The translations under genes were made by a program, and so were the position numbers. Under the pieces are notes generated by a model. It made no database searches. It saw only the letters and a program-made list of their open reading frames with translations, and had not been told where the DNA came from. Shown here one piece after another: positions 22,738 to 33,493 of a DNA stretch of 64,000 nucleotides (within the stretch, counting starts at the first letter, position 1; the number at the start of each line of letters is the position of its first letter). Source of the stretch: Salticus scenicus (Eukaryota > Arthropoda > Arachnida > Araneae > Salticidae); the NCBI GenBank assembly GCA_963930645.1, contig OZ005652.1, positions 349,270,602 to 349,334,601 on the forward strand, read 5' to 3'.

Positions 22738-23165
22738 AAATGACATTGACATGAGTCCCCCCCAAGGCACAACTTTGACATGAGTCCCCCCCAGGCCCAA
22801 CTTTGACATGAGTCCCCTCCCCAAGGCCCAACTTTGGCATGAGTCCCCTCCCCAAGGCACAACTTTGGCATGAGTTCCCTCCCCAAGGCACAACTTTGAC
22901 ATTAGTCCCCTCCCCAAGGCGCAACTTTGACATGAGTCCCCTCCCCAAGGCCCAACTTTGACATGAGTCCCCCCCAAGGCACAACTTTGACATGAGTCCC
23001 CCCCCTCCAAAGGCACAACTTTGACATGAGTCCCCCCCCCCCCCCCAAAGGCACAACTTTGACATGAGTCCCCCCAAAGCACATGAGTCCCCCCAAGGCA
23101 CAACTTTGACATGAGTTCCCCCCCCCCCCCCCCCCCGCCCAAGACACAACTTTAAAATGAGTCCC
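22738..23165. repeat. 31-bp GC-rich minisatellite, about 14 units
   Basis: Unit: CAAGGCACAACTTTGACATG then AGTCCCC with a variable C-run. Units differ mainly in C-run length and in CGCAAC/CCCAAC/TTGGCA substitutions. All three minus frames stay open because the unit contains no stop in any of them. The three overlapping ORFs (22724-23170, 22735-23142, 22902-23267) are therefore artefacts of the repeat. Confidence 0.9.
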
Positions 23166-23289
23166 CTCAAGGCACATTTTTTTTTTTTTTTTTAGCCAAC
23201 TGTTTCGGGTCCAGTGACAATGTTTTTTAACATTATGTATATTTCTAAAAGTGTATAAGGAAGTCATGTGGTGCCCACATCAGATTTTT

Positions 23290-23393
23290 AACTCAGGAAA
23301 CCTTAAAACATGTAAATCAGGTGACATCTCGATATCTAAGTTTTGGACTGAATACAATACTTCCATTACCTACAGTAATCGGTTAATGGAAGT
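23290..23393 (-). mobile_element. 5' fragment of a hairpin-ended element, variant A
   Basis: On the minus strand, after CTTTTT, ACTTCCATTAACC and GGTAATGGAAGT pair, followed by ATTGTATTC. It abuts the 3' end of the variant C element directly. Only about 100 bp of the 5' end remains. Confidence 0.7.
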
Positions 23394-23827
23394 AAAAAGA
23401 AAAAGAAATATTCTTACCTTAAGTGTATTCTTTGCTATCGAAACTGGCATCCTCTTTCGAGAGATATATTACATGTGTTAGAAAAAAATTTAATTTGCAA
23501 TTAAAATGTAAATTTTTTGTTTAGTAACCAAAATCGATGAAATTTGAACTGCAAGTTGGTCTTATGATGTTCAGGCTGTATAGTAAGTTTTGTGTGCGAG
23601 ATAGAAAAATTGAAGAATTTTGAAATTTGCAATTTTTAATCCCAGTTCAAGAACATGTGACATTAATGATTTCCAGATGTTTTGTCCAGACAGTGGAGAA
23701 AATCATCCGCTTTTTTCTCAAATCTTACATAGACATGCAGCTATGCAGCCCCCCTGTAAAGGAATCTCACGAGCCGCTACTGCTTTCGTGTGGTAAATAG
23801 TTCTTTAAAAAAGTATTTTAATTCGAT

Positions 23828-24040
23828 CGTTTGCTCAAACAAAGTTAAAGAATTAAGTTTAAATTGAATTAATTTTGATGGAGGAAAATTTACTTTAGAT
23901 TATTTTTTAAAGATTGATTATTATTATTAAAATTAACTCATTTTTTTAAAAGGACGCTATTTTGAATCGGCGAAGTGATACAGCGTTTCTGTAGACCTAT
24001 AGAATTTTCCAGAAGAAATTTTGAAAACGTAATTAAAAGT
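23828..24040. repeat. Dispersed repeat holding the empty insertion site for the variant B element
   Basis: TTCGATCGTTTGCTCAAACA...TTAAAATTAACTCATTTTTT then AAAAGGACGCTATTTTGAAT. The same sequence occurs at 27583-27700 plus 28700-28770, but there it is interrupted after AACTCAT by the variant B element. This copy therefore shows the uninterrupted site, a short T-run. Confidence 0.85.
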
Positions 24041-24100
24041 GACGTCATGAACTTTAATTAACGAAATATGAACATCAGAAAAATTATTAATATTATTTTT

Positions 24101-24235
24101 ACTTCCATTACCCTACTACCGTAGGTAATGGAAGTATTGTATTCGGTCTGAAAATTCGATATCGGGTTTTCACCTGATTTACATGTTTTAAGGTTCCCTG
24201 AGTCCAAAAAAAATGGTTTTTGGCAATTGGTCAGT

Positions 24236-24266
<31 letters not shown>

Positions 24267-25060
24267 CGCGTGTGTGTGTATGTATGTGGAGAATCTTCTG
24301 GCTATTATAGCTCAAAAACTAATAAAGATAGAGCTACGAAACTTTAGAATTGAAATACGTCTGGTGTACAGATGAAATTTCCAAATTTTGGTGAAAATTG
24401 AAAAACCTGAAGTGGGACCGTAAGTCCGTATCTCAAAAACGGCTCTAACGATTTTCTTCAAACTTGCTATATAAACACTCTATTAGATGTCCTTTCGAAT
24501 GATATAGTTGGTTAGTTCAGGAAAATTGATAGGCGTCCTGTATAAATAGCTCAATTTAAGGCCTCGCAAAGGCGTTCCTTTAAAAACGGTTGTACGGATT
24601 TTTTTCAAACTCGCCATTTTAACTCACTTTTAAATATGCTTTTGTATGTAATTATTGTTTTCCTGTCAATAATTGAGTTTAACCGGAAGTGGGACCGTAA
24701 GTCCGTATCTCGAAAACGGCTCTAATGATTTTCTTCAAATTTGCTATATAAACACTCTATTAGATGTCCTTTCGAATGATATAGTTGGTTAGTTCAGGAA
24801 AATTGATAGGCGTTCTGTATAAATAGCTCAATTTCAGGTCTCCCAAGGGCGTTCCTTTAAAAACAGCTGCACGGATTTTTTTCAAACTCGCCATTTTAAC
24901 TCACGTTTAAATATGCTTTTGTATGTAATTATTGTTTTCCTGTTTTGACGGATAGAGCAATTTTGTTACTTATTTAATTCAAAAATGTATATAAAATGTT
25001 TATAATGTGTGTAGTACTGGGTAATGGAAGTCGTGTGGCTGTTACACACCAGATTTTTTA
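24101..25060 (+). mobile_element. Complete hairpin-ended element, variant A
   Basis: After TTTTT, ACTTCCATTACCC (24101-24113) pairs with GGTAATGGAAGT (to 24135) and is followed by ATTGTATTC. A TG microsatellite (24233-24290) follows, then TAGCTCAAAAACTAATAAAG. A 274-bp tandem duplication starts AAGTGGGACCGTAAGTCCGT at 24411 and 24685. The end has GGGTAATGGAAGT (25019-25031), C, the stem GTGTG...CACAC (25033-25049) and CAGATTTTTT. No coding is recognised. The minus ORF 24058-24315 is mostly microsatellite. Confidence 0.7.
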
Positions 25061-26462
25061 ATTATTTGAGCACGATCGAATATGATTTTAAAACGATTTA
25101 ACAATTTACTTTTTAATTTTTTGATTGGTGAATTTGTTTGTTTACAAACAAATGCTTTCGTGAAATTTTAAACTTTTCTATTTCTTTCAGTTTTGAGTAA
25201 CTTAAATGATTAATTGGAGGAAAATAAATTAAATAAGAGCCAAACTGTTTTTTTTTTTTTTTTTTTTTGAAGATTTGAGGAAATTTAATTAAATTAAATA
25301 GTGTTAAAATTTTTCAATTTTAACAATCCCCCACGAATAGCAAAAAAGGAGAAAAAATATAATTTGGATGCGGGAAAATGGATTGGCGTTGTAACACAAA
25401 ACATAAAACCAATTTGAATACTAGAATATATGAGATTTATACAAATAACACTAAACACATACATGATTAAAAGTAAGTTAAAAAAAAAAAAAAACATATG
25501 CATGCCACTTGTTCATCAACACAAAACAGTACATAGAGATTTGCTCAAAAGGACCTATTTGAACTTTATTTATTTATTTATTTTTTTGAATGCTAAAACA
25601 TCCCAGCTAAGCATTTTTGACAGGATTTTTAAAGTAAAAATTATGCACCTCACAACAAATCATTAAAGGTTAAAAAAAAAATTATTATAAATTCAATTAT
25701 AAATATTTTAGTGTAACTACCGCAGAGAAGTTCCAACGCACCCAGTGTTGCAGATGACGGCGGATAAATATAATCCATGTAAAGCCGTTAGTGCTCCCTA
25801 CAACACTATTGCCTTTACCATCAGTAAGTTGCAAATATCCACAATTGACAGGATTTAAGGATGCGACATTTTTATATAAAATCAGTGGAAAATAATATGA
25901 GTATGGAAGACAGCCAATGACACTTAAAGAGGTCTCAGCTATAAATGGTCGCCACAAATACTTGAGAAAACCACCTATGTTTTCTAAATTTTGTCACATG
26001 CAAAAGGAATCAGTAAAAAAACTTTTTGTAATTTTAATATGTGTTATTTTTGAATACACACTCCTGCACAACCACGAAAGATTTAAAGCAGGCAGGTGCA
26101 GTTGTTTCATCATTTGTCATCTTTTTATAAATAAGCAAAGTGCATGTATTTTTTTTTTTTTTTTTTTTGAACAGGTAAGTAAATAAGTATGTTGTAGGTT
26201 TTCATCATGTGAATTTAGGTGAACAAATATTGTACCATTTTAAAATATCTCAAAAGTATCTAGGACTGGCAGTGTTACTGCAAAATAGTAGAACATTTTC
26301 TCGGACCAGCCTGTCAGAGAATGTATGACTAAGGCGCACTAAACCCAGCCTACCATCAAAATGCAATTACACTGAAATCAAGAATAATTTTAAAGTAAGT
26401 AAATTTTAGCTACTGTTTCTTTATTTTTTGCAGCAATAAGTTTCATCAACTTTTGAAAAAGA

Positions 26463-26499
<37 letters not shown>

Positions 26500-26990
26500 C
26501 GCTTTGCTGAGAAGCTTTAGCTATGAATGAATTTTAAATTATAACTTTGTTTGAGATGGCTTTGAAATCTACTAGCGATGAACAATGGAGAATAGATGAG
26601 CATTGCAGAATCATTCTATATTTATTTATTTTATTTTTTTTTGGCAAGAAAACAGGCAATTATTTCAATTTTACAATCATAAGATTTTTTTTAAGACCAT
26701 TATACTTTTATTTTTCGCTTCATTTTAAATTGAAAGAGAGGGAATATTTTTATCCCACAAAAAGTAATGCTCGAGACAGCTGATGACACTAAAATGGCTC
26801 AGCTTATATAGGTCCCTGCATATACTACGAAAGATTTTAAATAAATTTCAAGGTATTTTTTCATATATAAAATTTTGAATAGAGAACATGTATGCCAGCA
26901 AAAGCCACAAAACGAGTTGCCGAATCGGTTTACAACCATATGGGCTTTTAATTAACTGCTAATGCAATGCTCTATCAAAAATACCTTTTT
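25061..26990. other. Intron sequence, no recognised element
   Basis: AT-rich with poly-T runs (25250-25268, 26151-26169, 26468-26498). A minus-strand ORF of 86 codons (25697-25957) lies in slightly more GC-rich DNA but resembles no family I know. No splice-bounded exon fitting Mkk4 was found. Confidence 0.5.
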
Positions 26991-27115
26991 ACTTTCCGAA
27001 CACTATAGTGAGGAAAGTATTGTAATCATGTCAAAAATCCGAATTCGAGATTTTGATGTTTCTATACGTTTCGAGGTCCAACGAGTCCGTTTTCACTATT
27101 TTTAAAATAACTCAC
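26991..27115 (+). mobile_element. 5' fragment of a hairpin-ended element, variant B
   Basis: After CCTTTTT, ACTTTCC GAACACTATAGTGA GGAAAGT, then ATTGTAATCATGTC. It matches 27702-27810 closely and then diverges. No 3' end was found for it. Confidence 0.75.
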
Positions 27116-27275
27116 TGTGCACAGTTTTTATACAAAATATATCATTTGTATTTATAAATAGAATAATGATTTTCATTTGAATTGCCTATAAAGTTTTCCT
27201 GTAAAATTTTCAGTTGGATAAAAATCTGAAAAAAAAGTAGGTATTTTTTTTTTTAATGATTTATTCTGATTGAAA

Positions 27276-27308
<33 letters not shown>

Positions 27309-27701
27309 TTTCAGTAATGTATATCCAAATAAATGCCAGAGAATAACTGGTATCAACCCTTCATACTTTTTATCTAAGCCAATTTTTTATTTTCATAACA
27401 TCACTTTTCTTTTTTGCAAAAAAAATTTTTTATTTATTTATTTATTTATTTATTTTTTATTGAAACAAATCCCCTAATATTTAAAATAGAAATGTTTTAA
27501 AATGCATCATTTTTAAATATCCATAAATCAAATATATTATAATAAATGAAAAAGAAAATAAACAATTGTAGTAATACTAATTCGATCACTTGCTCAAACA
27601 AAGTTAAAGAATTAAGTTTAAATTAAATTGATTTTGATGGAGGAAAATTTACTTCAGATTATTTTTTAAAGATTGATTATTATTATTAAAATTAACTCAT
27701 T

Positions 27702-28690
27702 ACTTTCCGAACACTATAGTGAGGAAAGTATTGTAATGATGTCAAAAGTTCAAATTCGAGATTTTGATGTATCTATATGTTTCGAGGCCCCCTGATTTCG
27801 TTTTCACTAATTTTGCGATGATGTATGTGTGTATGTCTGTGAGTGAACATGCTAGCATCTAAACTCTTTGTTTGAATAAGCTGAAAGTTGGTACGTATAT
27901 TGTAAGTCACCATATTACGAACCCTATGGATTTTGGTGAATCTAGCACTTATAGTTTTTTTACAGGGACACAAACAAAAATTCTTTATTATTATGGCCTG
28001 TGGGGCCAAAATCTTAAAAGTGTGATAGCATCTAAACGCCTTATTCAACTGAGCAAAAAATTTATACGCATATTATAGGTCACAGATACTCAATCTGTAT
28101 AGATTTTGGAGAATCTAGCACTTATAGTTTTTTTACAGGGACACAAAGAAAAATTCTTTATCATTATGGATTATGGGGCCAAATTTTTAAAAGTGTGATA
28201 GTGTCTAAACACCTCATTAATGTAAGCAAAAAATTTGTACACATGTTATAGGTCACAGTTGCACCAACTGTATAGATTTTGGTGAATCTGGCACTTACAG
28301 TTTTTTTTACAGGGACACAAAGAAAAATTCTTTAACATTATGGCCTATGGGACCAAATTTTTAAAAGTGTGATAGCATCTAAACGCCTTATTCAATTGAG
28401 CTGAAAATTTATATGAATATTATAAATCACTGTTACACGAAGCATTTTGGTGAATCTAGCATTTATAGGTTTTTACAGAGACACAACGACAAATTCTTTA
28501 TCATTATGATCTATGGGCTTAAAGTTCAGTAGTGTTAAATAAAACATTATGTAATATATGGAGAAAAATACTCAAACACTCTATTATGGTTTTCTCTCTT
28601 TTGTTTGTTTAACAACTCCTCTTTCTTTACTATATCTACAAAACTGTTAATTACTCAATGTTCGGAAAGTCGAGTGGAGTCACTCCAGAT
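27702..28690 (+). mobile_element. Complete hairpin-ended element, variant B
   Basis: ACTTTCCGAACA (27702-27713) starts it. GGAAAGT (27723-27729) closes the 5' hairpin, followed by ATTGTAATGATGTC and a TG-rich stretch (27824-27845). Four units of about 173 bp follow. The end has TGTTCGGAAAGT (28659-28670), an exact 12-bp complement of the start. It is followed by C, GAGTG...CACTC (28672-28685) and CAGATTTTT. It interrupts the repeat whose empty version is at 23828-24040, so its boundaries are directly supported. Confidence 0.8.
27850..28520. repeat. Tandem array of about 173 bp, 4 units
   Basis: Units contain AGCATCTAAACGCCTTATTC, then CACTTATAGTTTTTTTACAG, then GGACACAAAGAAAAATTCTT, then GGGGCCAAATTTTTAAAAGT. 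Starts are at about 27852, 28027, 28197 and 28375. Related text recurs at 58840-59060. Confidence 0.85.
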
Positions 28691-28769
28691 TTTTTTTTTT
28701 TTTTTAAGGATGCTATTTTGAATCGGCGAAGCAATACAGTGTTTCTGCAGACCTAATGGAATTTAAATT

Positions 28770-29229
28770 AAATTACTTTTAAATTACACGTCATTTAAAA
28801 TTTTGTGACTTTTAAACTTATATAAGTCGTTAAATTCCGTATGAGAGTTTCAGGACCTAAATCGGGAAAAAGGTACCGCACTCGCCTCCGAGCGGGAATT
28901 TTGTAAAATAGGATTTTTCAAGGATCGCGAACCTGCTGGTCACCGAAGGCGGCCAGTATAAATTAAAAATGAATTCACTTTCATTTAAACAATCATTATA
29001 TTTCTTATATATTATTTTTATTATGAAAGAACTGGAGTGGATTTCTGGCACCGCACCTTCATAAGGGCTGAAACAAAATAGTGCGTTGCTTCTGAAAAAC
29101 TTATCATTTCATTACCTAAGATTGTGTTGATGCGGCTCGTACGCGAATGCAGCCGATCTGCCGGTTTTTACGGTACTTGTATTTGGAATTTTTTTTTCAA
29201 AAAGTTGGTATAAGTTTCAGTTGTCGCAC
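28770..29229. other. Unassigned intron sequence with local GC-rich patches
   Basis: Patches such as CGCACTCGCCTCCGAGCG (about 28878) and GCGGCTCGTACGCGAATG (about 29133) stand out from the AT-rich background. The 64-codon minus ORF 28857-29051 is not recognisable. This may be further retroelement sequence beyond the integrase remnant. Confidence 0.4.
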
Positions 29230-31470
29230 TTATTGATGGAAATCCCATCCCCATACGTAACGAGTTGCATGGTCGATGACCAAATGCAAATACTTTTTTG
29301 TTGAATTGTAATAATTTAATCCTCCAACAGTGTCTAACAACAAACATTCAAAGGGCTGGTCTGTTGGGGGTACCTGCTGTAATAATCCAAATCTTTTTTG
29401 TTTACATTTCTTATTAATTTGGCACATAGGATAATATTTAACAAAATTTTCAATGTCTTTATTTATTGAGGGGTAATTAAATTTATCATCTTTTGAATAC
29501 CTAAATGACCGAATTGTGTATGGGCCTTATTTAATAAAGTTAATCTTAAGAGGGGACAATTCCTAATCCCGCAGACAGCCGTGGCCAATGTTATTCTATG
29601 GGAAAATTTGTTGCGACAGTTACACATTACCTAATGTATATTTTTTAATTCTGTTTTCGCAGTCAAAAAATTCATAACCGTTAAATGAGTACTCATTTTT
29701 GAAAAATTCATTTTTTTTTAATTTTTACATTTTAATTTTGAGTTCAAAAATGCGATTTTTCACAAAATGCATTTTTCTCCTTTTCTAGTCGCAAAATGAA
29801 ATACTAACATTTTAAAAAATCAATTTTTGGAAAACGAGTACTAATTTAACGCTTAGGAATTTTATAAATGTGAAAACAGAATTGAAAAAGATTCATTAGG
29901 TAATGAGTAATTATGTAATCAAATTTTCCCATAGAATAACATGGGCCAAGGCTGCCGGCGAGATTAGTTATTGTCCGCTCTTAATGACATTGGAACTATA
30001 ATCTTATACAAACTTTTCTTCTTCGTTACAATGTGATCATTAATTTCTATATATTTTTTACTATTAACAGTTACATTTTCCTGTTGTTACATACTTTTAA
30101 TTTCATTCAGGTCAAGGAGGTGGACATGATGAGAGTTATGATGGGAATTATGTTGGGATTCAGGTAGTCTTGACAGCATATCAGCTTCAATGTTGGTAGA
30201 TCCTTTTTGATATTTTATTTCATAATCAAACATGCTGAGTTTTAATGACCATCTGAAAAGATGTCCTCTAAGATTTTTTACATTTTTAAGCCAAGTAAGG
30301 GCGGCATGATCTGTATGGATAATAAATTTGTGTCCATGTAAATAATGATAAAATTTATCTAATGCATCTATAATTGCAAGGCATTCAAGTTCTGTGATGG
30401 CATAATTTTTTTCATAATCTTTTAAATTTCAGGAATGATATGCTATGAAGTGTAATTTTTCATTTTCATCGGGTTGTTTCACTACACATCCAACTCCATG
30501 ACTTGAAACGTCAACAAACAAATGACATGGTTTCTTGGGGTTATACAAATTCAGAATGGGTTTTTCAGTTAAAGCATTTTTTAAATTTTGAAATGACTGT
30601 TCACATTTATCAATCCATACATAAGAAACATTTTTCTTAAGCAAGTTATTTAAGGGGTACCGAATTTTAGCATAATTTGAAATGAATTTGTTATAAACAT
30701 TCTCGGATCCTAGAAATCTCTGTAACTCTTTAACATTTTTGGGGCGTTCTAATTTGTTTATTATTTCAATATTAGCATTGTCAGGTGTAATTGTACCATT
30801 GGAAACCTCATACCCAAGAAAATTTATTTTAGACTTAACAAAATTACATTTAGATAATTTTAGTTTGGTTTTCATTTATACAAATTTGAAAAATTCTTTC
30901 TAAATGCGCCATATGCTCCTCTTCATTTTCAGAAAATATAATGATATCATGGAAATAATTACAAGCAAAATCAATTTTGTATTTTTGTAAAATTCTCCTT
31001 ATAGTATGGTTAAATATGGCAGGGGCACTTTTCAAGCCAAAAGGTAATACAAGCCATTCATACAAGCCAAAAGTAGTGGCAAAAGATAATTTCTCTGTGT
31101 CTTTCGGGTGGATAGGAATTTGCCAATATCCACTAGCTAGATCTAATGTGGAGAAAACTTTAGATCGTGCTAATTTATCAAGTAATGTATCTATTCTAGG
31201 TAAGGGTTCAGTATCGATTTTTGTAATAGCGTTCAATTTTCGGAAGTCGACACAGAGCCTGGTTTTCTTTCCTTCTTCCCTTTTATAGACTAAAGTTACA
31301 GGTGCAGAGTAAGGAGAATGGCTTTTTTTTATGAGTTTAGCATTCAACAGATTTTGGACCTGCTCTCGGTTTTCAGCTTCCTCTTTAGGAGAGGTGCGAT
31401 ATGCTCTTAAAGAAACTGGTAAGTCAGAATTTAAATATATTTTTTCAGATTCCATTCTGATACGACCCAC
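29230..31470 (-). pseudogene. Gypsy retrotransposon pol remnant (RT, RNase H, integrase)
   Basis: Minus-strand order. Reverse transcriptase 30850-31470: VDFRKLNAIT, DLASGYWQIP, FGLKSAPAIF, and an active-site block reading YFHDIIIF instead of YLDD. RT connection/RNase H 30429-30875 in another frame: FLGYEVSNGTI, LQRFLGSENVYNKFI. The RNase H core continues after a TAG to about 30150: YAITELECLAII, FIIHTDHAALTWL, GSTNIEADMLSR. A TTAA MITE interrupts at 29550-29980, then comes an integrase fragment with a CxxC-like linker, LLLDTVGG and LVIDHATRYVW (two catalytic Asp). No LTR, gag or protease was recognised. Stops, frameshifts and the altered catalytic motif show it is dead. Confidence 0.9.
29550..29980. 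mobile_element. TTAA-flanked MITE, family copy 2
   Basis: TTAA (29546-29549), then GAGGGGACAATTCCTAATC. The right end is the inverse of GAGCGGACAATAACTAATC, followed by TTAA (29981-29984). Internal inverted parts (ATTCTATGGGAAAATTTG, TACCTAATG...TTCTGTTTTCGCA) make the 431-bp element foldable along most of its length. It interrupts the Gypsy remnant. Confidence 0.85.
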
Positions 31471-31586
31471 ATCATATTTTGTTAAAAAATTTTAACATAT
31501 TTACTTAACAATTTAGGCAATTGATTATCAGTAGTTGAATTAGATCCAGTGGGGGTTGGAGATTCTTGGAAATTCTAAGATTATTT

Positions 31587-31790
31587 GAATTTGTAGTTGT
31601 AGGAATGGAAAAGTGTTGAGGAGTTCTAAAAAATATTTGAATTTGCAGTTGTAGGAGTTGAAAAGTGTTGTGAAGCACTAACAATATTTGAATTTGCAGG
31701 TGTAGGAATTGAAAAGTGTTGTGAAGCGCTAACAATAATTGAATTTGCAGTTGTAGGAATTGAAGAGTGTTGTGGAGCGCACTGAGAATT
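31587..31790. repeat. 51-bp tandem repeat, 4 units
   Basis: GAATTTGCAGTTGTAGGAAT then TGAAAAGTGTTGTGAAGCGC, starting at 31587, 31639, 31690 and 31741. 51 bp is 17 codons. The minus strand reads repeated SQHFSIPTTANSNI-like units (ORF 31626-31838). It lies just upstream of the Gypsy RT on its coding strand and may be a spacer part of that retroelement. Confidence 0.85.
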
Positions 31791-31839
31791 GTATGCAGGA
31801 TTCCCAGGGGGCTTCTGCAAAATATATATATATATCAAA

Positions 31840-32329
31840 TCAAAATTAATAAAAAGGTGTTGTGGAAGTCCTATTAAAACTGTACTGCCTGTGGAAGTAT
31901 GAAAATTGGGTCGTGAACCATGAATTTTATTTGAAAACCTTTCTTTGAATAATTTTGGTTTCCCTATTGTACAATATTAATTTGGTTTTAATAATAATTT
32001 GGCTTCTGGTAACTTAAAATTTTTATTAGGTGGTGAAATAGTTATAACATTTATGAGTTTCAAATTTTAAAGGTAAATAAGAAAAGAAACAAAGTGCGAA
32101 TATTTCACACGGGTTTGCTAGTAAGTAATTAAAATATACTATTTGTGTTTTTAAATATAAACTTTTACAATCATTTTTCATGATAGATGTTTGTGATAGG
32201 GAAATATATATATATATTTTACCAAAGTTAAATAAAATTTCTTTTAAAATTATTTATATAGTAAATATATTCTTTGTCATAGCAATATAATGTTTTGTGT
32301 GATATATAATTATTATTATTTTATTTTAG
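31840..32329. other. Intron end; possible Helitron-like CTAG end at about 32120
   Basis: CACACGGGTTTGCTAGTAAG near 32110-32130 resembles the CTAG ends at 1-140 and 37834, but no stem is clear. Otherwise AT-rich. Ends with the acceptor ATTTTATTTTAG before the exon at 32330. Confidence 0.4.
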
Positions 32330-32393
32330 TGAAAGAGGTTGGGTTACTCATAGTATTCAGTCATCAGGAAAGCTAAAAATATCTCCAGAAGTT
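32330..32393 (+). CDS. Mkk4: Mkk4 exon, pre-kinase linker
   Basis: 64 nt: one base completing an Ile codon, then 21 codons reading ERGWVTHSIQSSGKLKISPE and V. This matches the strongly conserved IER...THSIESSGKLKISPE segment just before the kinase domain of MAP2K4. Acceptor TTTTAG, donor GTAAGT. It joins the next exon at a codon boundary to give SPEVTYDFTAEDL. The flanking introns are 23 kb and 10 kb. Confidence 0.95.
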
Positions 32394-33246
32394 GTAAGTT
32401 AAAAATCTGTAATTTTATATTTTATTTTTGTGCTAAAAATGTTATTGTAACACTGAAGGATCAAACTAAAACTTTTGAGACATGGTTAAATGATTTAAGT
32501 CAAATTAATAAACTTCATTTTGAATATTGAAAAGAAGCTCCCTTCAACGTCAAATGCTAAAATACTAGTAGGCCTTTGGATATAACTTTGCATACAGGCC
32601 TCAGGTCATTTGTCTTAGGCCTTGCAGCATTCATAAAATTTTACATTCATTTTATTATATTGTCATCACTGTGCTAAAATAAAATTTTTTCACATAATGT
32701 TTAGATGTGTGTTAGTATTAAAACCTTCAAGAAATGCTTGAAACATGCATAAGGTAGAAAAATAAAGTCTTATTTAAAACTTTTTTATAATTATTGAAAG
32801 CTTTCAGAATCACATTTCACATATAATATTTATGTCGGTGTATAATTTTTCTTTTAATATTAACCCATTTTACAAATGCCTCTTGAAAATTAAGTTTACT
32901 TTCAGTATCTTCAATATTTATCACTAATAAATTGTTTACGCTATTCATTACATTAACAACTTATTTCTAATATTTGTTTTACTGAATTTTAGCAACTAAA
33001 AAATTCTTATGCAATCAACGGTGTGCATTGGTATTGTCACACAATATTTTTTCAATTATGTCATTAATGGATATTGCTCATTCATATTATATAAGTGCAA
33101 AAATAAGCAATTTCTTCAAAAAATCTCTTTTTGACAAGATTCTTTGGTAAAAGATATGTTGCAATACATAACTCTTTTATGAAGTTTTTTTTTTTTTTTT
33201 TTTTTTTTTCCAAATTTAATAAAATATTATGGCAAATAAGTGAAAA
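32394..33246. other. Intron sequence without recognised features
   Basis: AT-rich. The words GTAGGCCTTTGG and AGGCCTCAGGTC near 32570-32620 resemble short repeats seen around 41785 but could not be bounded. Poly-T run at 33187-33209. Confidence 0.5.
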
Positions 33247-33331
33247 CAGGGTGGCGACAAACAGGGAGGGAAATCATGGAAAAATCAGGGAACTTTGTAA
33301 AAGCATTCAAAAATCATGCACTTTTCATTTT
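33247..33331. mobile_element. Truncated CAGGGTGGC-type MITE
   Basis: CAGGGTGGCGACAAACAGGG, then AAATCATGGAAAAATCAGGG. The same kind of end occurs at 41963-42049 (inverted, complete right end) and 63506-63916. This copy is cut off after 85 bp at a T-rich spot, exactly where the hairpin element at 33332 starts. Confidence 0.6.
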
Positions 33332-33456
33332 AGGTAGATTCCTTATAGGAAATCTACCTATTGCAATGGTCCTCATGACATGACTTTTGGGAAATTTCTG
33401 CATATCTTCATCGATCATGACACCTAGAACCCAAAACCGCCCTCCTTTCAAAAGTT

Positions 33457-33493
<37 letters not shown>

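Larger units (their letters stand above)
17750..23288 (+). mobile_element. Hairpin-ended element, variant C, carrying three nested transposons
   Basis: After a T-run, ACTTCCTTATAC (17750-17761) and GTATAAAGAAGT form a hairpin, followed by ATAGTAATC. At the far end GTATAAGGAAGT (23253-23264) is the exact complement of the first arm. It is followed by C, the stem ATGTG...CACAT (23266-23280) and CAGATTTTT. Without the nested pogo MITE (17810-18561), Tc1 (18727-20406) and hAT (20671-22172) elements, about 1.6 kb remain. That remainder includes a TG-rich stretch near 18715/20409, the phrase ACTCAAAAACGGTT at about 20440, a 147-bp tandem duplication and the 31-bp minisatellite. No protein is evident. 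That the two ends belong together is inferred from their complementarity and shared architecture. Confidence 0.6.

Noticed and set aside
22724..23267. Overlapping glycine-rich minus-strand ORFs of 121-148 codons
   Set aside because: They read through the 31-bp minisatellite in all three frames, and the protein repeats simply mirror the DNA repeat.
25697..25957. 86-codon minus-strand ORF in a slightly GC-richer patch
   Set aside because: No recognisable motif, no matching splice context, and the reverse strand has a similar ORF.
27872..28078. 68-codon plus-strand ORF
   Set aside because: It lies inside the 173-bp tandem array of the variant B element.
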